A DNA stretch of 17,589 bases, taken from assembly GCA_020726205.1 (NCBI GenBank), contig DYTA01000010.1:1-17589 (forward strand), read 5' to 3'. This stretch comes from Nitrosospira multiformis. Lineage in GTDB: Bacteria > Pseudomonadota > Gammaproteobacteria > Burkholderiales > UBA11063. Shown here piece by piece: positions 1 to 7,478 of this stretch (the stretch's first letter is position 1; each line of letters opens with the position of its first letter). The notes beneath the pieces were generated by a model. That model was given only the letters and a program-made list of their open reading frames with translations. It made no database searches and was not told the origin of the DNA. Both the position numbers and the translations under genes were made by a program.

Positions 1-1108
1 TGAATTATCTTCAAGCTCACAAACAGAAATTAACTTACCATACGTAACTATGGATGCAACTGGTCCAAAACATTTAGTACAAAAAATTACTCGTGCTAAA
101 TTTGAAAGCTTAGTTGATGATCTAGTAAATGGTACAATTGAGCCATGCCGTATCGCATTAAAAGACGCTGGTTTATCTGTTTCTGAAATTGATGATGTAA
201 TTTTGGTTGGTGGTCAAACACGTATGCCAATGGTACAGGATAAAGTAAAAGACTTCTTTGGTAAAGAACCTCGTAAAGATGTTAATCCAGATGAAGCTGT
301 TGCTGTTGGTGCAGCAATTCAAGGTTCAGTATTAGCAGGCGATCGTACTGATGTATTATTGTTAGATGTTACTCCACTATCTTTGGGTATTGAAACAATG
401 GGTAGTGTAATGACAAAATTAATCAACAAAAATACGACAATTCCAACTAAAGCATCACAAGTGTTCTCTACTGCGGCAGACAATCAGCCAGAAGTAACGA
501 TTCATGTGTTGCAAGGTGAACGTCAAGTTGTAGCAGGTAATAAATCATTAGGTCAATTCAATTTAGGTGGCATTGCCCCAGCACCACGTGGAACACCACA
601 AATTGAAGTAACTTTTGATATTGATGCCAATGGTATTTTGCATGTATCCGCAAAAGATAAAGCAACAGGTAAAGAGAATAAAATTACAATCCAAGCTAGT
701 TCTGGTTTATCAGAAGCTGAAATTGAGCAAATGGTTCGTGATGCTGAAGCTCACGCTGAAGAAGATAAAAAAGCCGCTGAATTAGTTCAAGCACGAAATC
801 AAGCAGATGGTATGATTCACACAGTGAAAAAATCATTAGCTGATTATGGTGATAAAATTGATGCTTCTGAAAAAGAAAAAATTGAAGCAGCAATCAAAGC
901 TGTAGAAGAAGCTATTCAAGGTGATGATAAAGAACTTATCGAAGCTAAAACTCAAGAGCTTATGACTGCATCACAAAAAATTGGTGAAATGATGTATGCT
1001 GACCAACAAGCAACAGCACAACCAAGTAGTGCATCGAATTCTGAAGAAGCAAGTGCTCCTAAAGAAGATGTAATTGATGCTGAATATACAGTAAATGATA
1101 AGAAGTAA
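1..1108 (+). CDS. dnaK: Chaperone protein DnaK (Hsp70), 3' part only
   Basis: This is the C-terminal 368 residues of the cytoplasmic Hsp70 chaperone; the reading frame is already open at base 2, so the N-terminal ATPase lobe lies outside the window. Visible are the end of the nucleotide-binding domain ([15 protein letters not shown] and [19 protein letters not shown]), the conserved interdomain linker VLLLD at fragment residues 118-122, the beta-sandwich substrate-binding domain ([27 protein letters not shown]), the helical lid, and a short Ser/Ala-rich tail. The tail ends in [14 protein letters not shown], close to the conserved DVVDAEF end of proteobacterial DnaK. It is nearly collinear with E. 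coli DnaK. The gene is followed by a strong hairpin terminator and then pyruvate kinase, so dnaJ is not co-transcribed downstream. Identity is secure. Confidence 0.97.
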   Translation, partial: ELSSSSQTEINLPYVTMDATGPKHLVQKITRAKFESLVDDLVNGTIEPCRIALKDAGLSVSEIDDVILVGGQTRMPMVQDKVKDFFGKEPRKDVNPDEAVAVGAAIQGSVLAGDRTDVLLLDVTPLSLGIETMGSVMTKLINKNTTIPTKASQVFSTAADNQPEVTIHVLQGERQVVAGNKSLGQFNLGGIAPAPRGTPQIEVTFDIDANGILHVSAKDKATGKENKITIQASSGLSEAEIEQMVRDAEAHAEEDKKAAELVQARNQADGMIHTVKKSLADYGDKIDASEKEKIEAAIKAVEEAIQGDDKELIEAKTQELMTASQKIGEMMYADQQATAQPSSASNSEEASAPKEDVIDAEYTVNDKK

Positions 1109-1120
1109 TTAAAACTTATC

Positions 1121-1166
1121 ATAAAATAAAAACCTAGAGCCTAAAAACTCTAGGATTTTATTTTAT
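1121..1166 (+). terminator. dnaK transcription terminator
   Basis: A 7-bp perfect stem CCTAGAG/CTCTAGG (1133-1139 with 1148-1154) encloses an 8-nt A-rich loop. After one A/A mismatch it is extended by an A-rich left arm (1121-1131) pairing with a T-rich right arm (1156-1166). The T-rich right arm serves as the U-tract of an intrinsic terminator. It lies 12 nt after the dnaK stop codon. Confidence 0.85.
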
Positions 1167-1200
1167 ATCTTTAAAGACTAAATTACACAGATTATTTTTA

Positions 1201-1218
1201 ATGATATTAAATTATCAT
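1201..1218. promoter_or_regulatory. Inverted repeat upstream of pyk, possible operator
   Basis: A perfect 6-bp inverted repeat, ATGATA-N6-TATCAT, lies 55 nt upstream of the pyruvate kinase start in an AT-rich leader. Candidate -10 hexamers TAAAAT follow at 1233-1238 and 1247-1252, but neither has a convincing -35 box, so I do not fix the promoter. If the downstream -10 is used, the repeat would sit near the -35 region, where a regulator could act. In DNA this AT-rich a 6-bp repeat can arise by chance. Confidence 0.3.
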
Positions 1219-1273
1219 GATTCAGAATAGTGTAAAATTAAGCCTGTAAAATAATTTATGAAAAGGTAACAAA

Positions 1274-2692
1274 ATGAAACAAACTAAAATTATTGCTACA
1301 ATGGGACCAGCTTCATCTAGTCCTGAAATGATTGAAAAATTAATTATTGCTGGAGTAAATGTTTTCCGTATGAATTTCTCACATGGTACTCATGAATTTC
1401 ATGCAGCAAATATTGCAACTATTCGTAAAATTGCAGATAAGTTATCAATGCCAGTTGCGATTATGGGAGACTTACAAGGTCCAAAAATTCGTGTTAGTAA
1501 ATTTGAAAATAATCAAGTTACACTAGACAATAATGCAAAAATTATTTTAGATACAGCCTATACTGAATTAGGTAATGCTGATATTGTTGGTGTTGATTAT
1601 AAAGAGTTATCACATGACGTAAACTCTGGTGATACGTTGTTACTTGATGATGGAAAAATTACCTTCACAGTACAAAAAGTAGAAGGAACAAAAGTACATT
1701 GCCTAGTAGCCCAAGGTGGAGTTTTAAAAAGCAATAAAGGGATTAATAAATTAGGTGGCGGTCTTACTGCTCCTGCTTTAACAGATAAAGACTTGCAAGA
1801 TATTTTGTTTATTGCTGAACAAAAATTAGACTATGTTGCGGTATCTTTCCCTAAAGAAGCTAGTGATATGGTTTTTGCTCGTCGTAAATTAGTTGAAGCT
1901 GGTTCTACAGCACAAATTATTGCTAAAATGGAGCGAACAGAAGCAGTATTTAAAAATCTAGATGCAATTGTTCAAGCTAGTGACGGTGTAATGGTTGCTC
2001 GTGGTGATTTAGCAGTAGAAGTTGGTGAGGCTTTAGTTCCTGGATTACAGAAAAAGCTTGTTAAAACATGCCGTAAAATGCACAAAATTAGTATTGTAGC
2101 TACACAAATGCTAGAATCAATGATTGAAAATCCAGTAGCTACTCGTGCAGAAGTATCAGATATTGCAAATGCAGTATTAGATGGAACTGATGCTGTAATG
2201 TTATCAGCTGAAACAGCAAGTGGATTATTCCCATTACAAGCAGTTGAAACAATGGCTCGGGTATGTGAAGAAGCAGAAAAAATGACTGACAGTGAAATGA
2301 ATGTAAGTTTCATGAATGAACGTTTTGCTAATACACAACAAACAATTGCTATGTCTGCATTATTTAGTGCTTATCACATGAAAGCTAAAGCAATTGTTGC
2401 ATTAACAAGAACTGGAGCAACTGCACGTTGGATGTCTCGTGTTATTAGTGGTGTGCCAATCTATGCCGTAACTGATTCTTATGAAGCATTACGTAGTATG
2501 GCTTTATACCGTGGTGTTTATCCATTCTTTATGAAAACAAACTCAACAGAGGTTCATCAACATGTGCGTGAAGCTTGTGATTATTTAAAACTACAACACA
2601 TATTAGAATCTGGTGATACAGTAATTGCAACTATGGGTGAAAACATTGCCAAAGTTGGAAGTACAAATACACTTAAAGTAGTTCAAATCTAA
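1274..2692 (+). CDS. pyk: Pyruvate kinase (PykA-type)
   Basis: Catalyses phosphoenolpyruvate + ADP to pyruvate + ATP, the last step of glycolysis, in the cytoplasm. The 472-residue length is normal. Signature features run in order: N-terminal TKIIATMGPASS with substrate Arg32 in RMNFSHG; the B-domain start GDLQGPKIRVS (65-75); KGINKLGGGL (155-164), typical of PykA; catalytic IIAKMER with Lys218 and Glu220; MVARGDLAVEVG (240-251) with Asp244; ATQMLESMIENPVATRAEVSD (276-296); and GTDAVMLSAETASG (304-317). The C-terminal domain ends in VGSTNTLKVVQI. Overall it resembles E. coli PykA (type II, AMP-activated) more than PykF; that is a family-level judgement. The start has an AAGGT ribosome binding site 6 nt upstream (1263-1267). 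The gene appears monocistronic, between the dnaK terminator and its own. Confidence 0.97.
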   Translation: MKQTKIIATMGPASSSPEMIEKLIIAGVNVFRMNFSHGTHEFHAANIATIRKIADKLSMPVAIMGDLQGPKIRVSKFENNQVTLDNNAKIILDTAYTELGNADIVGVDYKELSHDVNSGDTLLLDDGKITFTVQKVEGTKVHCLVAQGGVLKSNKGINKLGGGLTAPALTDKDLQDILFIAEQKLDYVAVSFPKEASDMVFARRKLVEAGSTAQIIAKMERTEAVFKNLDAIVQASDGVMVARGDLAVEVGEALVPGLQKKLVKTCRKMHKISIVATQMLESMIENPVATRAEVSDIANAVLDGTDAVMLSAETASGLFPLQAVETMARVCEEAEKMTDSEMNVSFMNERFANTQQTIAMSALFSAYHMKAKAIVALTRTGATARWMSRVISGVPIYAVTDSYEALRSMALYRGVYPFFMKTNSTEVHQHVREACDYLKLQHILESGDTVIATMGENIAKVGSTNTLKVVQI

Positions 2693-2710
2693 GCTTATTG
2701 TTAATTTTAA

Positions 2711-2747
2711 TTAAAATACTGGAATTATTAACATTCCAGTATTTTAA
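2711..2747. terminator. Bidirectional terminator between pyk and the HAD gene
   Basis: A perfect 15-bp stem (2711-2725 pairing with 2733-2747) closes on a 7-nt loop. The stem core is TACTGGAAT, with AAAA/TTTT arms at its base that give a U-run on either strand. It lies between the convergent pyk (+) and HAD phosphatase (-) stop codons, so it probably terminates both. Confidence 0.88.
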
Positions 2748-2763
2748 TACTAATACAAAAAAA

Positions 2764-3363
2764 CTATATATTTAATAAATAACGTAAATCATCGACCGCT
2801 TGTTGAAAATTAATTACTTTTATTGTATTAAATCCCATTGATTTTGCTTGAGCAATATTAGCTTGGCTATCATCCAGAAAAACACAATCTGTCGCAACTA
2901 AGTCATGTTTATTAAGCAAAAATTCAAAAATTGCTGGAGTTGGTTTAACTAATTTAATCTGACCTGAAATAATAATATCATCAAAAAATTGCCAAAATTT
3001 ATGCTCTTCAAATAAAGCAATAAAAATATCTTGTGGCATATTGCTTAATGCAATCAATTTATATCCTAATGATTTTAGTTGTTGCAGTAACTCAACTACT
3101 TCAGGAACTGGTCGTAATGAAATAATCACATGCTGTAATAAAGCTTCCATTGCTGTATTTGAGCAACCAAGTTGTTCGGCCATTAACTCTTTAAGATCTT
3201 TAGTTGAAATAAGTCCATTATCATATTTTGCCCATAAATTAGAATGAAATGTTTTTGCCAACATATCAGGCATATCTGCTACGCTAAAAACACTACGTAG
3301 AACATGTTCAGGTTGCCATTCAACTACTACATTACCAATATCGAAAATAATAGTTTTTTCCAT
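2764..3363 (-). CDS. HAD superfamily (subfamily IA) phosphatase, YihX-like
   Basis: A 199-residue haloacid-dehalogenase-fold hydrolase of the same length as E. coli YihX (alpha-D-glucose-1-phosphate phosphatase), which it resembles in motif layout. Motif I is FDIGNVV with nucleophile Asp8, and Gly10 occupies the position of the usual second Asp, as also in YihX. A helical cap spans about residues 16-80. Motif II is ALSNMP with Ser107, motif III is the lysine in KLVKPTPAIF (Lys140), and motif IV is VFLDDSQANI with Asp164/Asp165. The ATG at 3363 has a GAGGT ribosome binding site (3372-3376). A strong terminator for the parB operon lies directly upstream of that site, so its expression is uncertain. 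The fold is secure; the substrate is not, since YihX-like enzymes hydrolyse various sugar and other small phosphates. Confidence 0.85.
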   Translation of the reverse strand: MEKTIIFDIGNVVVEWQPEHVLRSVFSVADMPDMLAKTFHSNLWAKYDNGLISTKDLKELMAEQLGCSNTAMEALLQHVIISLRPVPEVVELLQQLKSLGYKLIALSNMPQDIFIALFEEHKFWQFFDDIIISGQIKLVKPTPAIFEFLLNKHDLVATDCVFLDDSQANIAQAKSMGFNTIKVINFQQAVDDLRYLLNI

Positions 3364-3379
3364 GTTAAATTACCTCATC

Positions 3380-3403
3380 AAAAAAGCAGACTAATAAGTC
3401 TGC
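3380..3403 (-). terminator. Terminator of the parA-parB operon
   Basis: Read on the minus strand, GCAGACT-TATT-AGTCTGC forms a 7-bp perfect stem with a 4-nt loop, followed directly by six Ts (plus-strand A-run at 3380-3385). It starts 13 nt after the parB stop. Only 3 nt separate the end of the T-run from the ribosome binding site of the next minus-strand gene. Confidence 0.9.
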
Positions 3404-3416
3404 CAAAATTTAAGCA

Positions 3417-4319
3417 CTAATTAAGAATTTCCATAAAACGATCAAACTCATCTAGTGAGCTATAATTAATTGTAATTTTGCCATTACCAGCCCGATTATG
3501 TTTAATACCAACCATCATACCCAGTTTATCAGATAAGCTTTCTTCTAATTTTTCAACATCTGGATCCTTACGTTTCTTAACCAACTCAGGTTCAGCACCA
3601 TAATTTTGTTCATGAATAATTCTTGATACTTTGTTTTCAACTTCAGCAGTAGTTAATTTTTTGGCAATAACTTCTTCTGCCAGTGCAATTTGTTTTTCAT
3701 TAGTTAGAGGTAACAATGCACGAGCATGCCCCATATCTAACTTACACTCAAACAATAAGTTCAAAACAAACTCATCTAAATTTAATAAACGTAATGTATT
3801 AGAAATATTACTGCGTGATTTACCTGTAACCTTTGCCAACTCATCATGCGTTAAACTAAACTCATCAATTAATCGACGATAACCTTGTGCTTCCTCGACA
3901 ATATTTAGGTCTTGCCGTTGAATATTTTCAATTAATGAAATAGCTAATGCTTCTTTATCACTAAACTCTCTAACTACCGCTGGAATATCATTCAAACCAG
4001 CTTGCTTACTTGCTCGCCAACGACGCTCACCGGCAATTAACTCATAATTACCTGTTGATAATTTACGCACCACAATAGGTTGAATCACACCATTTTGCTT
4101 AATAGAATTACTTAATTCATCCAATTCTTCTTGCTTGAAAATCCGACGTGGTTGATATTTACCTGGTTGAATATTATCAATTGCCAATGTATATAATTGA
4201 TTAATATTTTGTTCATTACTATTAACTATGTCAACAGAGTTTTTTTTATTTATCCCAACACTAGATGCAGATAACAATGCATCTAGTCCTTTACCAAGAC
4301 CACCTTTAAATTTTGACAT
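3417..4319 (-). CDS. parB: Chromosome-partitioning protein ParB (CTPase, parS-binding)
   Basis: ParB loads on parS sites near the origin, spreads as a CTP-dependent clamp and, with ParA, segregates the chromosome. I place the start at 4319, giving 300 residues that begin MSKFKGGLGKGLDALL, the conserved ParB N-terminus (ParA-interacting tail). A longer reading to 4346 adds only MFYLWWLEE and has no ribosome binding site. Visible are YQPRR (55-59), the CTP-binding box AGERRWRA (96-103), ENIQRQDLN (131-139), a helix-turn-helix at about 156-180 (LTHDELAKVTGKSRSNISNT), GHARAL (197-202), a linker, and a C-terminal dimerisation domain ending FDRFMEILN. It lies 37 nt after parA and is the last gene before a strong terminator. 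No parS-like site was seen by eye in the window. Confidence 0.96.
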   Translation of the reverse strand: MSKFKGGLGKGLDALLSASSVGINKKNSVDIVNSNEQNINQLYTLAIDNIQPGKYQPRRIFKQEELDELSNSIKQNGVIQPIVVRKLSTGNYELIAGERRWRASKQAGLNDIPAVVREFSDKEALAISLIENIQRQDLNIVEEAQGYRRLIDEFSLTHDELAKVTGKSRSNISNTLRLLNLDEFVLNLLFECKLDMGHARALLPLTNEKQIALAEEVIAKKLTTAEVENKVSRIIHEQNYGAEPELVKKRKDPDVEKLEESLSDKLGMMVGIKHNRAGNGKITINYSSLDEFDRFMEILN

Positions 4320-4356
4320 TTCCTCTAACCACCATAGATAAAACATTTTTTATTAT

Positions 4357-5133
4357 TTAATTTAATTCTTTTAAGCGTTTAATAAATTCTCGTGCCATAC
4401 GTAAATATGATTGTCCACCAACTGATTCAGGATCAATTGCAACAGCACTTGCGCCAAAACTTGGAGCCTCAGCCAAACGCACTGCACGTGGAATAGAGAC
4501 ATAAAATACTTTATCACCAAAATACTCTTCTAACTGAGTTGAAACCTGTTGAGCTAAATTATTTCTTTTGTCGTACATAGTCCGCAAAATACCCAAAAAT
4601 TCTAATTCAGGATTTAATTGCCCCTGCATTAATTTAACCGTATTCAATAAATCAGTTAATCCTTCTAAAGCATAGTATTCACACTGAATTGGAACTAATA
4701 AATATTGTGCGGCACTTAATGCGTTTAACGTCAATAAACTTAAAGAAGGTGGGCAATCAATCAAAATATAATCATAATCATTTGCAACCTTAGCTAAAGC
4801 TTTTTTTAATTTAAACTCACGCTCTTCTAAACCAACCAATTCAATCTCAGCACCAGCTAAATTTCGATTAGATGCAAGTAAATCAAATCCACAACTTGGC
4901 GATTTTAATACGGCTTCATTAACTGGTATATCATTAACCAAAACATCATAACTAGTTTTAATTGCTGAATTTTTATCAATCCCTGCACCTGTTGTTGCGT
5001 TTCCTTGAGGATCGATATCTACTACTAAAATTTTTTTCTTGTTTTGTACAACTAATGCAGTAGCCAAGTTTAATACACTGGTTGTCTTACCAACACCACC
5101 TTTTTGATTTACAATTACAATAATATTTTTCAT
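4357..5133 (-). CDS. parA: Chromosome-partitioning ATPase ParA (Soj family)
   Basis: A deviant-Walker ATPase that binds the nucleoid as an ATP dimer and is released by ParB, driving origin segregation. The 258-residue protein has Walker A KGGVGKTT (11-18, signature Lys11 and Lys16), Walker A' DIDPQGNATTG (39-49), Walker B ILIDCPPSL (123-131) and the late conserved SIPRAVRLAEAPSFG (213-227). It lacks the extended N-terminal DNA-binding region of plasmid type Ia ParA, so it is the chromosomal Soj-like type. The ATG overlaps the rsmG stop as ATGA and only a weak Shine-Dalgarno is seen, suggesting translational coupling to rsmG. The order rsmG-parA-parB is the classic arrangement near the replication origin in many bacteria, so this window may be origin-proximal. 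Confidence 0.97.
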   Translation of the reverse strand: MKNIIVIVNQKGGVGKTTSVLNLATALVVQNKKKILVVDIDPQGNATTGAGIDKNSAIKTSYDVLVNDIPVNEAVLKSPSCGFDLLASNRNLAGAEIELVGLEEREFKLKKALAKVANDYDYILIDCPPSLSLLTLNALSAAQYLLVPIQCEYYALEGLTDLLNTVKLMQGQLNPELEFLGILRTMYDKRNNLAQQVSTQLEEYFGDKVFYVSIPRAVRLAEAPSFGASAVAIDPESVGGQSYLRMAREFIKRLKELN

Positions 5134-5747
5134 TTACGCTTCATCTCTATTAAATAACGTTGTGCTGATAAATTAGGCACAACTAACGTGATTATGTTAC
5201 TTGTGTAATTATCCACCTGATTAATCTCCGTCAAACCTAATTCGCTTTTCATTGCTAAATATTTGCCATCTACATCTAATAAATGTTCAGTCAAATTCAC
5301 AAATAATTTTAAATTTGCAAATGCTCTTGATGTAATAACCGAAAATAATTTACAAGGACGATAATCTTCAACTCGTTTATTTATCACTTGGAAGTTATGT
5401 AATTTAAGTTCAATCTTTACTTGTAATAAAAAAGCTGTTTTTTTACTATTGCTATCAATAACAACAACATTAGTATTTGGGCACATAATTGCTAAAATTA
5501 CACCAGGCACCCCCATCCCACTACCTACATCAAGAATACTTGCAACTTGATTAAAGTAATTTACCACACTTAATCCATCTAACAAATGATGCGTCAATAC
5601 ATCATTATCATTTTTAATTGCCGTAAGACTAAATGCTTTATTCCACTTAAGTAATAAATTTTTATATTTAATCAACTGCTCAATTTGCTCTTGATTAAAT
5701 TTAATGTCTAATGCTGATAAACCATTAGTTAAATTCTTCTCATCCAT
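5130..5747 (-). CDS. rsmG: 16S rRNA (guanine527-N7)-methyltransferase RsmG (GidB)
   Basis: Methylates N7 of G527 in the 530 loop of 16S rRNA using S-adenosylmethionine. Loss of the orthologue gives low-level streptomycin resistance in several bacteria. The 205-residue length is typical. Motifs are LLLKWNKAFSLTAI (31-44), HHLLDGLS (53-60), the SAM-binding loop ILDVGSGMGVPGV (71-83), VVVIDSNSKKTAFL (94-107) and SRAFANL (140-146) with the family's conserved Arg and Phe. The ATG at 5747 lies 3 nt after the stop of the upstream HAD gene, and its stop overlaps parA by 4 nt. It belongs to the long minus-strand run. Nothing appears truncated. Confidence 0.95.
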   Translation of the reverse strand: MDEKNLTNGLSALDIKFNQEQIEQLIKYKNLLLKWNKAFSLTAIKNDNDVLTHHLLDGLSVVNYFNQVASILDVGSGMGVPGVILAIMCPNTNVVVIDSNSKKTAFLLQVKIELKLHNFQVINKRVEDYRPCKLFSVITSRAFANLKLFVNLTEHLLDVDGKYLAMKSELGLTEINQVDNYTSNIITLVVPNLSAQRYLIEMKRK

Positions 5748-5750
5748 TAA

Positions 5751-6389
5751 TTAGCGTCCATCCCATTTCTTGATTAATTCACCAACTACATAAAAAGGTT
5801 CGTTAACATATTCTAACATTTCATAATCACCACGTGAGTTTCCATAACCAAAACTATAATCAAACACTTGCTTTGTTTGAACTAAATAATTCTCAATCCG
5901 TAATACCTTTTGTTTGGCATAACAGTTTTGGGTTAGTAACTGTCCGGTACAACGATTATCGGCATCAAATTCAATTTCCGTTGCAATAACATCATCGAGT
6001 TTATGAAAATTCACCCAATGACGAAGATAAATAGCCAAATTAGCGCTAACAATAATTATCTTACTACTATGCTCTCGATGCCATTCAATTTTAGCATATA
6101 CAGATGGTTTAACATAGTTATTTAATTTAGTTAAAGCAAATTGACGAGCTTTAACTTCTAAATAATTTTTACTATAATTTTTTAGAACTAGTTCTAAAGT
6201 TTGTTGTTTTGCACTCTCATTATCAATAAATTTACACAAATACTTCAATAGAATAGGAATTAAACGTGGCGTAATCATTAAAAAACGTAATTTACCAACT
6301 ACAAAGATCAAAAAAGGTAACAATGTATCACGAGTTGTAATTGTTCCATCAAAATCGAAATACGCAACAATTTTTTGATCCGTGGTCAT
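5751..6389 (-). CDS. HAD-IB family phosphatase, PgpC/SerB-like
   Basis: A 212-residue HAD subfamily IB phosphatase. Motif I YFDFDGTIT has nucleophile Asp12 and acid/base Asp14; motif II is IIVSAN with Ser115; motif III falls around the lysines of CYAKQKVLRIE (156-166); motif IV is YGNSRGDYEML (182-192) with Asp188. Asn184 takes the place of the first Asp of the common GDSxxD pattern, a variant I recall from this subfamily. A hydrophobic stretch at about 23-53 could dip into or sit on the membrane. The length and this segment recall E. coli PgpC (YfhB, phosphatidylglycerophosphatase C, 211 aa); a SerB-like substrate is the alternative. The start ATG abuts the prfA stop with no gap and has a GGGAGA ribosome binding site (6397-6402) inside prfA. 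Fold certain, substrate unknown. Confidence 0.85.
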   Translation of the reverse strand: MTTDQKIVAYFDFDGTITTRDTLLPFLIFVVGKLRFLMITPRLIPILLKYLCKFIDNESAKQQTLELVLKNYSKNYLEVKARQFALTKLNNYVKPSVYAKIEWHREHSSKIIIVSANLAIYLRHWVNFHKLDDVIATEIEFDADNRCTGQLLTQNCYAKQKVLRIENYLVQTKQVFDYSFGYGNSRGDYEMLEYVNEPFYVVGELIKKWDGR

Positions 6390-7469
6390 TTATCTATCTC
6401 CCATACTTGCTAATAATTCAGCTTGATGTTCAGAAATTAAAGCACTAGTCATTTCATCCAAATCACCATCCATTATATATTCTAATTTATATAAGGTTAA
6501 GTTAATTCTATGATCTGTCATACGACCTTGTGGAAAATTATACGTTCTAATTCTCTCAGAACGATCCCCTGAACCAACTAAACTTTTACGCTGTGCAGCT
6601 TCTTTAGCCTGCTGTTCGCGCAATTGTGCGTCTTTAATACGCGTAGCTAATAGTGACAAAGCACGTGCCTTATTTTTATGTTGAGATCTATCATCTTGAC
6701 ATTCAACAACAATACCAGTAGGAATATGCGTTACACGAATTGCAGAATCCGTTTTATTAATATGCTGTCCACCAGCACCAGAAGCACGATATGTATCAAT
6801 ACGTAACTCCGACGGATTAATTGCAACTTCTGCAACTTCATCTGCTTCAGGCATAATTGCAACCGTACATGCTGAAGTATGTACACGACCCTGAGATTCT
6901 GTAGCAGGTACACGTTGTACTCGATGTGCGCCAGACTCAAATTTCAACCTAGAATACACACCTGCACCAATTATTCTAGCAATAATTTCTTTATATCCAC
7001 CCATGTCAGAATCAGTTGCAGACACAACTTCAACTTGCCACCCCATGCGTTCAGCATAACGTGAATACATTCTAAATAAATCACCAGAAAATAGAGCAGA
7101 TTCATCACCACCAGTTCCTGCTCTAATCTCTAGGTATACCGACTTATCATCATTATCATCTTTAGGTAACAATAATTTCTGTAAATCAATTTCTAATTGT
7201 TCCATTTGTTCTTTAGCACTAGCTAATTCAAGCTGTGCAAAATCTTTCATTTCAGGATCAGAAAGTAATTCTTCTGCAGTTTTTAAATCGTCACTTGACT
7301 TCTGAAACTGCGCAAACTTTTCTACGACAGGCGTCAGCTCTGCATATTCTTTATTTAATCTGGTAAATTCAGCCATATTATCTGTTGCACCATTTTGAGA
7401 CAATAAATCTGACAAATCCTGATGTCTTTTACCTAGAATAATTAACTTATCAATAACACTTTGTTTCAT
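6390..7469 (-). CDS. prfA: Peptide chain release factor 1 (RF1)
   Basis: RF1 recognises UAA and UAG stop codons in the ribosomal A site and triggers peptide release. The 359 residues include a helical N-terminal domain, the stop-codon-reading tripeptide PAT in [16 protein letters not shown] (188-190, the PxT motif distinguishing RF1 from the SPF motif of RF2), and the GGQ loop in [17 protein letters not shown] (233-235), whose Gln is normally methylated by PrmC. The C-terminus is intact ([18 protein letters not shown]). The ribosome binding site AGAGGT (7475-7480) overlaps the hemA stop codon and the gap is 9 nt. The hemA-prfA pairing is common in proteobacteria, but prmC, which often follows, is replaced here by a HAD phosphatase gene. 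Confidence 0.97.
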   Translation of the reverse strand: MKQSVIDKLIILGKRHQDLSDLLSQNGATDNMAEFTRLNKEYAELTPVVEKFAQFQKSSDDLKTAEELLSDPEMKDFAQLELASAKEQMEQLEIDLQKLLLPKDDNDDKSVYLEIRAGTGGDESALFSGDLFRMYSRYAERMGWQVEVVSATDSDMGGYKEIIARIIGAGVYSRLKFESGAHRVQRVPATESQGRVHTSACTVAIMPEADEVAEVAINPSELRIDTYRASGAGGQHINKTDSAIRVTHIPTGIVVECQDDRSQHKNKARALSLLATRIKDAQLREQQAKEAAQRKSLVGSGDRSERIRTYNFPQGRMTDHRINLTLYKLEYIMDGDLDEMTSALISEHQAELLASMGDR

Positions 7470-7478
7470 GTAAAACCT

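Noticed and set aside
4320..4346. Upstream ATG adding nine residues to ParB.
   Set aside because: It has no Shine-Dalgarno, and the conserved ParB N-terminus MSKFKGGLGKGLDALL begins at 4319.
5829..5843. ACCACGTGAGTTTC within the HAD-IB gene as a parS site.
   Set aside because: It shares only the CACGTGA core with TGTTTCACGTGAAACA and lacks the left half. Other CACGTG occurrences (in dnaK, slt and the HU gene) match no better.
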